A stretch of 7,165 bases of DNA. Source: Candidatus Saccharibacteria bacterium UBA1949 (GTDB lineage Bacteria; Patescibacteriota; Saccharimonadia; Saccharimonadales; Saccharimonadaceae). Every line of letters starts with the position of its first letter. The stretch's first letter is position 1. Shown piece after piece: positions 1 through 5,283 of the stretch. Below the pieces are notes generated by a model. It had not been told where the DNA came from. It ran no database searches and worked only from the letters and a program-made list of their open reading frames with translations. The translations under genes were made by a program, and so were the position numbers. The stretch is from positions 1 through 7,165 of the forward strand of contig DDER01000034.1 of NCBI GenBank assembly GCA_002336735.1. Direction: 5' to 3'.

Positions 1-52
1 CACCAGGTTTTGGTCCTGGCATTCGCAGGTTCGAATCCTGCCGTCCCAGCCA
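1..52 (+). tRNA. tRNA-Gln (anticodon UUG), 5'-truncated by the window edge
   Basis: This is the 3' half of a tRNA; the acceptor 5' strand and D-arm lie before the window. The anticodon stem ccagg/cctgg closes a 7-base loop, ttttggt. U33 is followed by UUG, so it reads CAA (and by wobble CAG) glutamine codons. A five-base variable region follows, then a T-stem gcagg/cctgc around the T-loop ttcgaat. The last part is a 7-base acceptor strand (42-48), discriminator G49 and an encoded CCA at 50-52. Encoded CCA means end repair is not needed for first maturation. The anticodon call rests on a fully paired stem, so it is firm even though the 5' half is missing. Confidence 0.93.
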
Positions 53-53
53 T

Positions 54-90
54 AGAAAGTACCGCAGACTTCATGTCTGCGGTACTTTCT
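54..90 (+). terminator. intrinsic terminator of the tRNA-Gln transcript, possibly bidirectional
   Basis: A perfect 16-bp stem (54-69 with 75-90) closes a 5-base loop, ttcat, starting two bases after the tRNA CCA. The stem has a GC-rich core, an A-rich 5' foot (agaaag) and a T-rich 3' foot (ctttct), followed by attgtt. Because of the A/T feet, each strand gives a hairpin followed by a U-rich tract, so it could stop transcription from both sides. The T-run is interrupted, so efficiency is uncertain. The position directly behind a tRNA supports the terminator reading. Confidence 0.8.
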
Positions 91-107
91 ATTGTTAGAG
101 CGTCCAA

Positions 108-121
108 GATTCGAACCTGCG
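108..121 (-). repeat. inverted copy of the tRNA-Gln T-arm core
   Basis: Read on the minus strand, these 14 bases equal cgcaggttcgaatc at 24-37 of the tRNA-Gln gene, which covers the 5' T-stem and the T-loop. The flank continues as cttggacgctct on the minus strand. This looks like a T-arm followed by an acceptor strand, but the T-stem has one mismatch and one wobble, and there is no CCA. No matching 5' acceptor strand (agcgtcc) occurs up to position 300. The parsimonious reading is a degraded tRNA remnant or a chance or recombination-derived inverted repeat. Confidence 0.5.
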
Positions 122-152
122 CTTTTGTCATCGACAAAAGTCGCAAGGTTCG
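112..152. other. imperfect 18-bp stem-loop of unknown role
   Basis: Three paired blocks build one long hairpin: cgaacct (112-118) with aggttcg (146-152), gcg (119-121) with cgc (142-144), and cttttgtc (122-129) with gacaaaag (133-140). The loop is atc, with single-base bulges at 141 and 145. No T-run follows on the plus strand, so it is a poor plus-strand terminator. It overlaps the inverted T-arm copy. It could be part of a structured RNA or of a degraded mobile-element end. Confidence 0.45.
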
Positions 153-167
153 GCGAAGCACAGCGAA

Positions 168-196
168 ATCAGAAAAGAGCTTGATCTTGTTCTGAT
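168..196. other. imperfect 11-bp stem-loop of unknown role
   Basis: The outer stem atcagaa (168-174) pairs with ttctgat (190-196). The inner stem aaga (175-178) pairs with tctt (185-188), with one bulged base and a six-base loop. It sits 15 bases after the preceding hairpin, so the two may belong to one structured element. There is no clear function. Confidence 0.35.
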
Positions 197-308
197 GAGC
201 AAGCGGAGGAGGCTTTAGCCAATATCCTGCCGCCCTACCTCCCAAACAAAGCAAAAGTCCGCCCCTGGTGGAACAGACAATTGCTCGACACTAGGAACGG
301 ACGAATTA

Positions 309-338
309 GTTGCCCCGCTACCATAGCGACGGGGCAAC
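309..338 (-). terminator. terminator-like hairpin downstream of the HU gene
   Basis: The stem gttgcccc (309-316) pairs with ggggcaac (331-338). It continues as gcta/tagc around a cca loop with a three-base bulge. It lies 27 bases beyond the HU stop codon, where a terminator is expected. On the minus strand the sequence after the hairpin is only taattcg, so the U-tract is weak. It may act as a 3'-end stabiliser or need a helper factor. Confidence 0.5.
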
Positions 339-365
339 AACGTGACGAACTGTCAAGCAGCGGGA

Positions 366-701
366 TTACCCCTTGCGGCTTGGGGACTTCCGCATAGCGA
401 CCAGCCCTCTGCTAGGCAATGAAGATGGGCGCTCCACATACCGCTTGAAAGCATCCGCTGGACGGAAGTTTGGCACAGCCTTTGGTTCAATCCGAATTAA
501 TTCACCAGTAAGCGGGTTCCGGCCAGTACGCGCAGCTCGGTCGACAGGCTCGAACACACCGACGCCAGTGATCAAAACAGACCCACCCCCTGCGACTTCA
601 CGCATGATGATGTCGAGGAGATTCTCAACTGCTCGTCGAGCTTGATATTCAGTCACATCTATGCGCCGTGCAAGTTCCCTAGCTAGACCAGCCTTGTTCA
701 T
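366..701 (-). CDS. HU/IHF-family DNA-binding nucleoid protein with a basic C-terminal tail
   Basis: The protein has 111 residues and the HU fold order. Helices in residues 3-38 (MNKAGLARELARRI onward) form the dimer body. The GVGVF turn at 46-50 matches the family's GFGTF. The DNA-binding arm spans about 54-74, with the diagnostic R61-N62-P63 followed by LTG; this proline intercalates into bent DNA. It ends with a VPNFRPADAFK helix. HU proteins of about 90 residues usually stop near here, but this one adds about 21 residues (91-111) rich in Arg, Lys, Ser and Pro. Start choice: Met at 701 gives the canonical MNK beginning and has a GGGAG Shine-Dalgarno nine bases upstream. Upstream in-frame starts at 725 (ATG) or 785 (TTG) would add a segment unlike the family. 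HU compacts and bends DNA as a dimer. I cannot tell HU from IHF-type paralogues here, so no symbol is given. Confidence 0.93.
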   Translation of the reverse strand: MNKAGLARELARRIDVTEYQARRAVENLLDIIMREVAGGGSVLITGVGVFEPVDRAARTGRNPLTGELIRIEPKAVPNFRPADAFKRYVERPSSLPSRGLVAMRKSPSRKG

Positions 702-710
702 CTCAATGTA

Positions 711-715
711 CTCCC
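711..715 (-). promoter_or_regulatory. Shine-Dalgarno GGGAG deciding the HU start
   Basis: GGGAG lies nine bases before the ATG at 701 on the minus strand. It supports the 111-residue HU form over the longer frame. It is the only convincing Shine-Dalgarno among the five protein genes here. Confidence 0.6.
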
Positions 716-756
716 ATCCACTCATCGCGCGCCCTGTAGCTAACGCAACTTTGCTT

Positions 757-785
757 ACGATATCATATAAATTATCGTGACGCAA
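757..785 (-). promoter_or_regulatory. candidate HU promoter region with a dyad operator
   Basis: An AT-rich patch in the divergent HU/desaturase spacer holds the dyad acgata-N10-tatcgt (757-762 and 773-778). On the minus strand TTGCGT (785-780) is followed after 17 bases by TATCGT (762-757). This is a weak -35/-10 pair that would give the HU mRNA a leader of roughly 50 bases. The dyad overlaps both promoter parts, so a bound regulator would block HU transcription. Neither hexamer is strong and the assignment is tentative. Confidence 0.3.
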
Positions 786-880
786 TGCGTCCCCTCGAGA
801 TATTGACAGTTCGTCGGCCCTTCATTGCCAGCCGCTCCATCTTGGTGCCAAACAGCTGTAAGCCTGTACGTGGCGAAGTA

Positions 881-889
881 TGCCATAAT
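881..889 (+). promoter_or_regulatory. extended -10 promoter of the desaturase-like gene
   Basis: TGCCATAAT fits the extended -10 consensus TGnTATAAT with one change. The hexamer ends at 889, and seven bases further is A896, the first base of the ATG. The predicted transcript is therefore leaderless. No convincing -35 is seen, which extended -10 promoters often do without. Confidence 0.45.
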
Positions 890-895
890 AAGCAT

Positions 896-2191
896 ATGAA
901 TAAACTGCGCAGAACTATCGAACATCCACTGACTCAATTGGGAGTGATCGCATTTGGCGCACTCGCCGAGACAACCATCAACAAGCATCGTATACGAACC
1001 CACCGATCGATCGTTGCACGGCCGATGGCTCAGCGAGTGCTTGACATCCTGGGTGCGCCATTTGCCGACACCGACACATGGGCAGCGGTTCACCGCGTGC
1101 ACCACAGCACACCCGATGCCAATCTCCATCCATTTCTCGAGCTTGCTGATTATATCAAATGGCGCGAAGCGCATCCGGGCGCTCACGACCATATTGAGCT
1201 ACCTGAGACTATCCTTGGCTTTGACCCGGGCGCAAAAGAAATGACACTCGATGAAGTACTCACCGTCGGAGAACTAACTCGTGATCTCGTCGATGGCATG
1301 TATCATCCCCAAGAGAATTACAGTGATGCCGAGGTGACGCATCTCCTCGATATGAGTCGTCTGCGCTATGCCTATGATGACAGGCTCACCGACAAGCCCA
1401 AAGCGCCGATTGATAGGACAAAAACTCTCGACGATCTCGCGCCAATTCTTCGCGATCCCCATTCGCCTGTACTCGAACCCGCTGTGACGATGCGCGGCAT
1501 CGCTACACCAGGTGGAGTCATAGGTACATGGCTACGCAATCGACCTCGCTATGATGAAGTAGATGGGCGTTTGCGGTATAACCCAGAGCTTCGTAATCCC
1601 GACATCATCACCACTTCGACCGAACAAAAAGTATTCACCCACAAAAACAAGATTCGTCTTGCGGCAGTCGGCGCAGCTGCACTGGCACGCATCGCACTGA
1701 CACGTCCTGAGACTCCAGCCAAAATAATGCAACGCGGGGTAGAAGGGGCTGCAATATTCGGCGGGGCAACTGCTGCGCTCTTGTTTGGAGGTAATACGAC
1801 AAATGCCTGGGGTCATGCTGGAGATCTCTCTGCACGGCCCGACGAATCACATCTCGATAACATGCGCCGACTAGTGCGTGGTGAAGTTCGGATGAAAGCC
1901 GATGGGACATATACGACCAACAACAAAATACTCAGCGCACCAACATTTGACGAAGTGGGTGGGCAAAAAGAGCACCATGATCACCCCGACTATATCGCCT
2001 ACACGAGAGAGATAGGCGTCGACGGATTCCGTGATGCACCGTTTGGCAGCGTTCTGAAATTGATGGCAGATCGGGGTATATTATTCGAACATGGCCCAGG
2101 ATTTGAAGGAAACAGGCCTGACCTGCCATCCGATGCTATCCTTGCGCTCGAGTCAATTCGTCGAGCATATTACCAAAACAATCTTGCCTAG
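896..2191 (+). CDS. divergent membrane fatty-acid desaturase-like di-iron protein with an altered third histidine box
   Basis: The protein has 431 residues from the ATG at 896. Seen: histidine box 1 H31-x4-H36 followed by RS; box 2 H66-x2-H69-H70; NxxxH at N303-H307; a TNN motif at 341-343; and a box-3-like segment where Q357-x2-H360-H361 replaces HxxHH. Order and context match acyl-CoA/acyl-lipid desaturases, which use two irons and O2 to introduce a double bond in a membrane acyl chain. Odd points: box 3 lacks its first His, although H363 is nearby. About 230 mostly hydrophilic residues separate box 2 from NxxxH, against roughly 100 in stearoyl-CoA desaturase. Only three short, weakly hydrophobic stretches occur (about 13-25, 255-268 and 282-300), fewer than the usual four spans. 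Activity is therefore uncertain. An ATG at 785 would add 37 residues without family support and lies upstream of the promoter. The gene is divergent from HU and convergent with the flavodoxin gene. Confidence 0.65.
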   Translation: MNKLRRTIEHPLTQLGVIAFGALAETTINKHRIRTHRSIVARPMAQRVLDILGAPFADTDTWAAVHRVHHSTPDANLHPFLELADYIKWREAHPGAHDHIELPETILGFDPGAKEMTLDEVLTVGELTRDLVDGMYHPQENYSDAEVTHLLDMSRLRYAYDDRLTDKPKAPIDRTKTLDDLAPILRDPHSPVLEPAVTMRGIATPGGVIGTWLRNRPRYDEVDGRLRYNPELRNPDIITTSTEQKVFTHKNKIRLAAVGAAALARIALTRPETPAKIMQRGVEGAAIFGGATAALLFGGNTTNAWGHAGDLSARPDESHLDNMRRLVRGEVRMKADGTYTTNNKILSAPTFDEVGGQKEHHDHPDYIAYTREIGVDGFRDAPFGSVLKLMADRGILFEHGPGFEGNRPDLPSDAILALESIRRAYYQNNLA

Positions 2192-2260
2192 CCATTACGC
2201 CTCAACCCCCTAAACTACTGGGCTTGCAATCTCTCGGATCATATTCCGCTCGCGTAGAGG

Positions 2261-2275
2261 CTTGCTCATGGCAAG
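2261..2275. terminator. weak hairpin between convergent genes
   Basis: cttgc (2261-2265) pairs with gcaag (2271-2275) around a five-base loop, followed on the plus strand by gatattta. It is the only hairpin I found in the 92-bp spacer where the desaturase and flavodoxin genes meet. The stem is short and there is no real T-run, so it is a poor terminator candidate. Confidence 0.2.
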
Positions 2276-2283
2276 GATATTTA

Positions 2284-2772
2284 TCAGTAATTGGGTTTTT
2301 GTCGTGAGTTTTTGATCTTCTCAAGAAACAATTTAATTGTGCGCGAGTCGAGACTATTGATATCTCCTGTCACGCCCCAGCCGCGCAGAGCCAAGCGGTC
2401 GAGACGAGAGATCTGATCGATATCAATACGGCCGCCGAAGAATTCATACGCGATGGCGTGAGCACGTAAGCTTGGAGGGTAGGCGACGTTCATCTCGAGG
2501 TCGCGTTTAACGCCCGTGAATACACCGGTGAGAAAAAGGGCCGCTTGATGGCTCAGGAGCTCATCGAGATGCGCGGCCACAAACCGCCGCATACGCGGCA
2601 TCACCATACCGCCATAACAGGCCGAGCCCAGCACTACGAGATCGTAGGCGTTTAGATCGATATCGCGCGCATGACGCACATCGAAACTATCCGCCCCCAG
2701 TTCATCGGCAATCCGCTCGGCACATTCCCGCGTCGTGCCATACTTGGATGCATAGATAACACAGGTTCTCAT
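2284..2772 (-). CDS. flavodoxin-domain protein of the HemG-like (Flavodoxin_5) type
   Basis: The protein has 162 residues and a single flavodoxin-like domain. The FMN phosphate loop is at residues 7-14 (YASKYGTT) after a short beta strand. A second strand and loop, VVLGSACYGG (46-55), should contact the isoalloxazine ring. The segment FFGGRIDIDQ (111-120) with the following LDRLALR is typical of the branch that includes menaquinone-dependent protoporphyrinogen oxidase HemG. Such proteins bind FMN and shuttle electrons in the cytosol or at the membrane face. No haem gene lies in the window, so a haem role is not supported; electron transfer to an unknown partner is as likely. Start choice: Met at 2772 leads directly into the first beta strand and has a -10 hexamer placed exactly for it. 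The longer frame to 2835 adds 21 residues that overlap that promoter. Confidence 0.8.
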   Translation of the reverse strand: MRTCVIYASKYGTTRECAERIADELGADSFDVRHARDIDLNAYDLVVLGSACYGGMVMPRMRRFVAAHLDELLSHQAALFLTGVFTGVKRDLEMNVAYPPSLRAHAIAYEFFGGRIDIDQISRLDRLALRGWGVTGDINSLDSRTIKLFLEKIKNSRQKPNY

Positions 2773-2778
2773 ATCTCT

Positions 2779-2794
2779 ATAATACGCTATTATA
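2779..2794 (-). promoter_or_regulatory. flavodoxin gene promoter with two overlapping -10 choices
   Basis: On the minus strand a perfect TATAAT (2794-2789) is followed by TATTAT (2784-2779). From TATAAT the start site would be near 2782, with a leader of about 10 bases. From TATTAT it would be exactly A2772 of the ATG, giving a leaderless mRNA. No good -35 is seen for either, and no Shine-Dalgarno precedes the ATG. Confidence 0.5.
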
Positions 2795-2939
2795 TCGTAG
2801 AGTCCAGGCGGATCCATTTCTCGCCAAATCATCATCCTAACCGCTGAGCGACTAAAGATTCCCGGGGTTTACCTCGAGATTCTCTAGCGCTCACGTATAT
2901 GAGGCGAGGGATGAATCTGCCTGGACGATCAAGACAAGA

Positions 2940-5138
2940 TCATGCTGCTTTGCTCAGCTGCTCCAGCAGCCGCACCATACGATCGACGCTCGTGACCCGA
3001 AAACGTGCGCCAGTGTCGCCATAACCGACTTTGATGGTATATGCACTCCGTGGCAGCGCTTCAAACATGTCTTCATCGGTGTAGTCATCGCCTGCACAGA
3101 AGACAAATTCTGCTTCGAGTGCATCGTGTAGTTCGCTGGCAGCGTGGCCCTTGTGCACTTCGCGAGGTTTGACCTCGATGATTTTGCGCCCATCAAATAC
3201 ACCGATTTGCGTACCAGCGAGCAGTGACATTAATTCACGTTTGAGATTGGTGCTCCGTACATATGCAAGCTCTGCGGGTACATTGCGATAGTGCCAGACA
3301 AGTGCATAATCTTTTTCTTCGATGAGCGACCCTGCTGTACGCGCAGTGTACTTGCGGAGCAATGGCAAAATAGTTGCTTTTTGGTCGTGAAAAGTAGAAT
3401 CAATTTGTGTCCACTCGCCACCATGTTTGAACCATGCACCGTGTTCGGCTACGAGGCTGACCGGTAGCCTGCCAAACCACGACTCAAGCGCTGATCGCTT
3501 GCGGCCGCTAATAATACAGACTGTGGTCGCTGGATGCTCGGCAAGCCTACGGATAATACCGAGGAGCTTTTGGGAGGGACGCGCCAGGGAAGCGCGCGGG
3601 CTGCTTTTGAACGTCTGGAGCGTACCGTCATAATCTAGCAGGATCAGCCGTGATGCAGCGGATGAATAGTCCAAAACAAGTTGTTTAGCTTCTGAACTCG
3701 TCAGGATATGCTTGTTCGTCGCCGCGCGATCATGACGGGTCAATTCGAGATCATCGATAAAATCGGTCCCCCAACGCTGCACCGTATAGTCAGCGATACG
3801 ATGCTGCATGGCGTCTTGCCGAGTGACACGTTCTTTTTTGGGCATACGAAGTGCGCGGCGAATTGCGCGAGTCACAGAATGCACATCATTTGGGTTAATG
3901 CTGATCGCTTCGGGCAACTCATCGATCGCGCCCGCCATCTCGCTCAGTACGAGAACACCCGGCCGAGTACGCGTCTTGGAGGCGACGTATTCTTTGGCGA
4001 CAAGATTCATACCGTCGCGCAGCGGCGTGACAAGAGCGATATCGGCATAATGATACAGTGCGACGATTTTTTCGAACGGCAAATTCTGAAATTGATACGA
4101 GATTGGCGCCCAATCAATTGTCCCGAGCTCGCCATTGATGCGGCTGACTGTTTGCTCGATCGTATCTCGCAGGTTCTTGTACGTCTCCACCTGCGTGCGA
4201 GACGGCACGGCGACCATGACGAGCTTGACACGTTTATGATATTCGGGGTGGTTCTTGAGAAGTAGCGCGAAGCCTTCGAGCCGCTGCATAATCCCTTTGG
4301 AATAATCAAGCCGATCAATAGAAAGGATAACTTTTTGCTCGCCATACGTTTCTTTGAGCATAGTAAATTCTTGAATGACTGATTTGTGCCGTAGTGTCGA
4401 GCGGAATTTGGCATAATCAATGCCGATCGGATATGCATCGACTTTGATCACGCGGCCCTCGTGGTGCAAAATGCCGTTTTTGCTCGGTATGCCAAGCGTT
4501 CGCAGACAGCTACTCATAAAATGCCGTGCATAATCATAGATATGAAACCCTATTAAATCGCAGCCGAGCAGCCCTTCGAGAATCTCACGGCGTTCGGGTA
4601 GTAGCCGATAAATTTCATATGAGGGAAACGGAATATGCAGGAAAAAGCCAATCGCCGACCCGGGCAGTTCTGCACGAAGTAGCGTCGGTAGGAGCATTAA
4701 ATGATAGTCCTGTACCCATATCGTAGCATTGTCTTCGGCGCATTTTTTGACTGCAGTGGCAAATAATTGATTAACCTTTCGATAGGCACGCCAGTAGGTG
4801 TCTTTGTACTGCGTGTAGCCCTGAAAATAGTGAAACAATGGCCACAACGTGTCGTTTGAGTAGCCTTCGTAAAATTCCTCAATTTGCGCTTTTGTGAGGT
4901 GCACGGGATAACAGTTGTGCCTGCGTAGCTCCTTGGTGATTTGCGCCTTATCGGCGGGCGTCAGTTCATCCAGCGCGATACCTGGCCACCCCACCCAAAT
5001 CCGCCGATCGGCCCGATCGAGGGATGACATTGCCGTTGCCAGACCCCCTGTGCTGGCATGAAATTGCAACACGCCATTTTGTTTGGTGACATTTATAGGC
5101 AATCGATTCGACACAATAACAAAAGTGTTTTTCGACAT
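2940..5138 (-). CDS. otsAB: bifunctional trehalose-6-phosphate synthase/phosphatase (OtsA-OtsB fusion)
   Basis: The 732-residue protein fuses both trehalose enzymes. Residues 1 to about 465 are a GT20 synthase that joins glucose from UDP-glucose to glucose 6-phosphate. Family residues visible are R12 in SNRLP, the glycine loop G31-G32, Y93 and W99 for acceptor binding, D144 in VQDYH, H168 in LHIPFP, R276 and K281 in DRLDYSKG, and D375 to E383 in DGMNLVAKEYV. Residues from about 490 on are a HAD phosphatase: D502-x-D504-G-T, S545-G-R, K664 in the VHKGHA motif, and GDDYTDEDMF with D684/D685/D688. No catalytic residue is missing, so the whole cytosolic route to trehalose appears intact in one chain. 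Fusion lets trehalose 6-phosphate pass to the phosphatase at once. The product is likely a stress protectant or storage sugar. The gene is divergent from xfp, with a CRP-like site in its promoter, and ends 167 bp before the flavodoxin start, which has its own promoter. Confidence 0.95.
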   Translation of the reverse strand: MSKNTFVIVSNRLPINVTKQNGVLQFHASTGGLATAMSSLDRADRRIWVGWPGIALDELTPADKAQITKELRRHNCYPVHLTKAQIEEFYEGYSNDTLWPLFHYFQGYTQYKDTYWRAYRKVNQLFATAVKKCAEDNATIWVQDYHLMLLPTLLRAELPGSAIGFFLHIPFPSYEIYRLLPERREILEGLLGCDLIGFHIYDYARHFMSSCLRTLGIPSKNGILHHEGRVIKVDAYPIGIDYAKFRSTLRHKSVIQEFTMLKETYGEQKVILSIDRLDYSKGIMQRLEGFALLLKNHPEYHKRVKLVMVAVPSRTQVETYKNLRDTIEQTVSRINGELGTIDWAPISYQFQNLPFEKIVALYHYADIALVTPLRDGMNLVAKEYVASKTRTRPGVLVLSEMAGAIDELPEAISINPNDVHSVTRAIRRALRMPKKERVTRQDAMQHRIADYTVQRWGTDFIDDLELTRHDRAATNKHILTSSEAKQLVLDYSSAASRLILLDYDGTLQTFKSSPRASLARPSQKLLGIIRRLAEHPATTVCIISGRKRSALESWFGRLPVSLVAEHGAWFKHGGEWTQIDSTFHDQKATILPLLRKYTARTAGSLIEEKDYALVWHYRNVPAELAYVRSTNLKRELMSLLAGTQIGVFDGRKIIEVKPREVHKGHAASELHDALEAEFVFCAGDDYTDEDMFEALPRSAYTIKVGYGDTGARFRVTSVDRMVRLLEQLSKAA

Positions 5139-5150
5139 AAATATTTCTTT

Positions 5151-5156
5151 AGTATA
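5151..5156 (-). promoter_or_regulatory. -10 element of the otsAB promoter
   Basis: TATACT on the minus strand ends 12 bases before the otsAB ATG. The predicted start site is near 5144, leaving a leader of about six bases without a Shine-Dalgarno. The -35 position (5174-5179, read CAGTCA) is a poor match and overlaps the CRP-like palindrome. This is typical of activator-dependent class II promoters. Confidence 0.5.
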
Positions 5157-5177
5157 CTGGGGTACGCCTATCCTGAC

Positions 5178-5193
5178 TGTGATTTATTTCACA
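5178..5193. promoter_or_regulatory. CRP/FNR-family operator, exact TGTGA-N6-TCACA
   Basis: The 16 bases are TGTGA, tttatt, TCACA, a complete match to the two half-sites recognised by CRP (cAMP receptor protein) and close relatives. Centre 5185.5 lies at -41.5 from the predicted otsAB start (5144) and at about -94.5 from the predicted xfp start (5280). The first is the standard class II activation position; the second is near a class I distance. Both half-sites are exact, but the flanking bases (C on both sides) do not follow the AA...TT extension. No CRP gene lies in the window, so the binding protein is inferred. Confidence 0.55.
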
Positions 5194-5230
5194 CATTTAT
5201 ACGCCGATCTCCTGCGTCTACTGCAATATG

Positions 5231-5250
5231 CTATACAAAACCCTATACAA
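5231..5250 (+). repeat. tandem ctatacaa direct repeat upstream of xfp
   Basis: ctatacaa occurs at 5231-5238 and again at 5243-5250, a 12-base period and thus roughly one helical turn. The second copy covers the -35 position of the xfp promoter (5245-5250). Such placement suits a regulator binding as a head-to-tail dimer, but the sequence is low in complexity and may be chance. Confidence 0.3.
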
Positions 5251-5267
5251 CCATAAGCATAATCAGA

Positions 5268-5273
5268 TATAAT
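5268..5273 (+). promoter_or_regulatory. -10 element of the xfp promoter
   Basis: A perfect TATAAT ends 10 bases before the ATG at 5284. The predicted start is near 5280, with a leader of about four bases. An in-frame ATG at 5272 overlaps this hexamer and would not be in the transcript, which favours 5284. The palindrome agatatct (5276-5283) spans the start site. Confidence 0.55.
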
Positions 5274-5283
5274 GAAGATATCT

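Larger units (their letters stand above)
91..365. other. 275-bp intergenic region without a supported gene, rich in hairpins
   Basis: No frame here carries a protein-like ORF. A short plus-strand frame from 10 to 195 runs through the tRNA and its terminator and is not credible. What is visible is structural: an inverted copy of the tRNA T-arm (108-121), two imperfect hairpins (112-152 and 168-196) and a GC-rich hairpin at 309-338 behind the HU gene. The part from 197 to 308 shows no clear motif. The region could hold a small RNA or the remnant of an old tRNA or integration site, but nothing here proves either. Confidence 0.6.

Noticed and set aside
98..170. A second complete tRNA on the minus strand
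   Set aside because: Only a T-arm-like piece is present. The T-stem is imperfect, the CCA is missing and no 5' acceptor strand or anticodon arm of correct size can be found.
10..195. 61-codon plus-strand frame across the tRNA and terminator
   Set aside because: It runs through a tRNA gene and a perfect terminator hairpin, with no Shine-Dalgarno and no protein-like composition.
266..271. CCACCA on the minus strand as the 3' end of another tRNA or tmRNA
   Set aside because: No T-loop or T-stem precedes it at the required distance.
803..808. TTGACA as the -35 of a plus-strand promoter
   Set aside because: No acceptable -10 lies 15-19 bases downstream. The extended -10 at 881-889 fits the gene start better.
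755..1192. 145-codon minus-strand frame over the start of the desaturase-like gene
   Set aside because: It is antisense to the histidine-box region and shows no family signature.
2888..2906. Hairpin behind otsAB as its terminator
   Set aside because: The stem is six base pairs with a bulge and has no U-tract on the minus strand, so I could not support it as a terminator.
3708..4265. 185-codon plus-strand frame inside otsAB
   Set aside because: It lies opposite conserved GT20 and linker sequence and shows no recognisable domain or ribosome site, so it is an antisense shadow.
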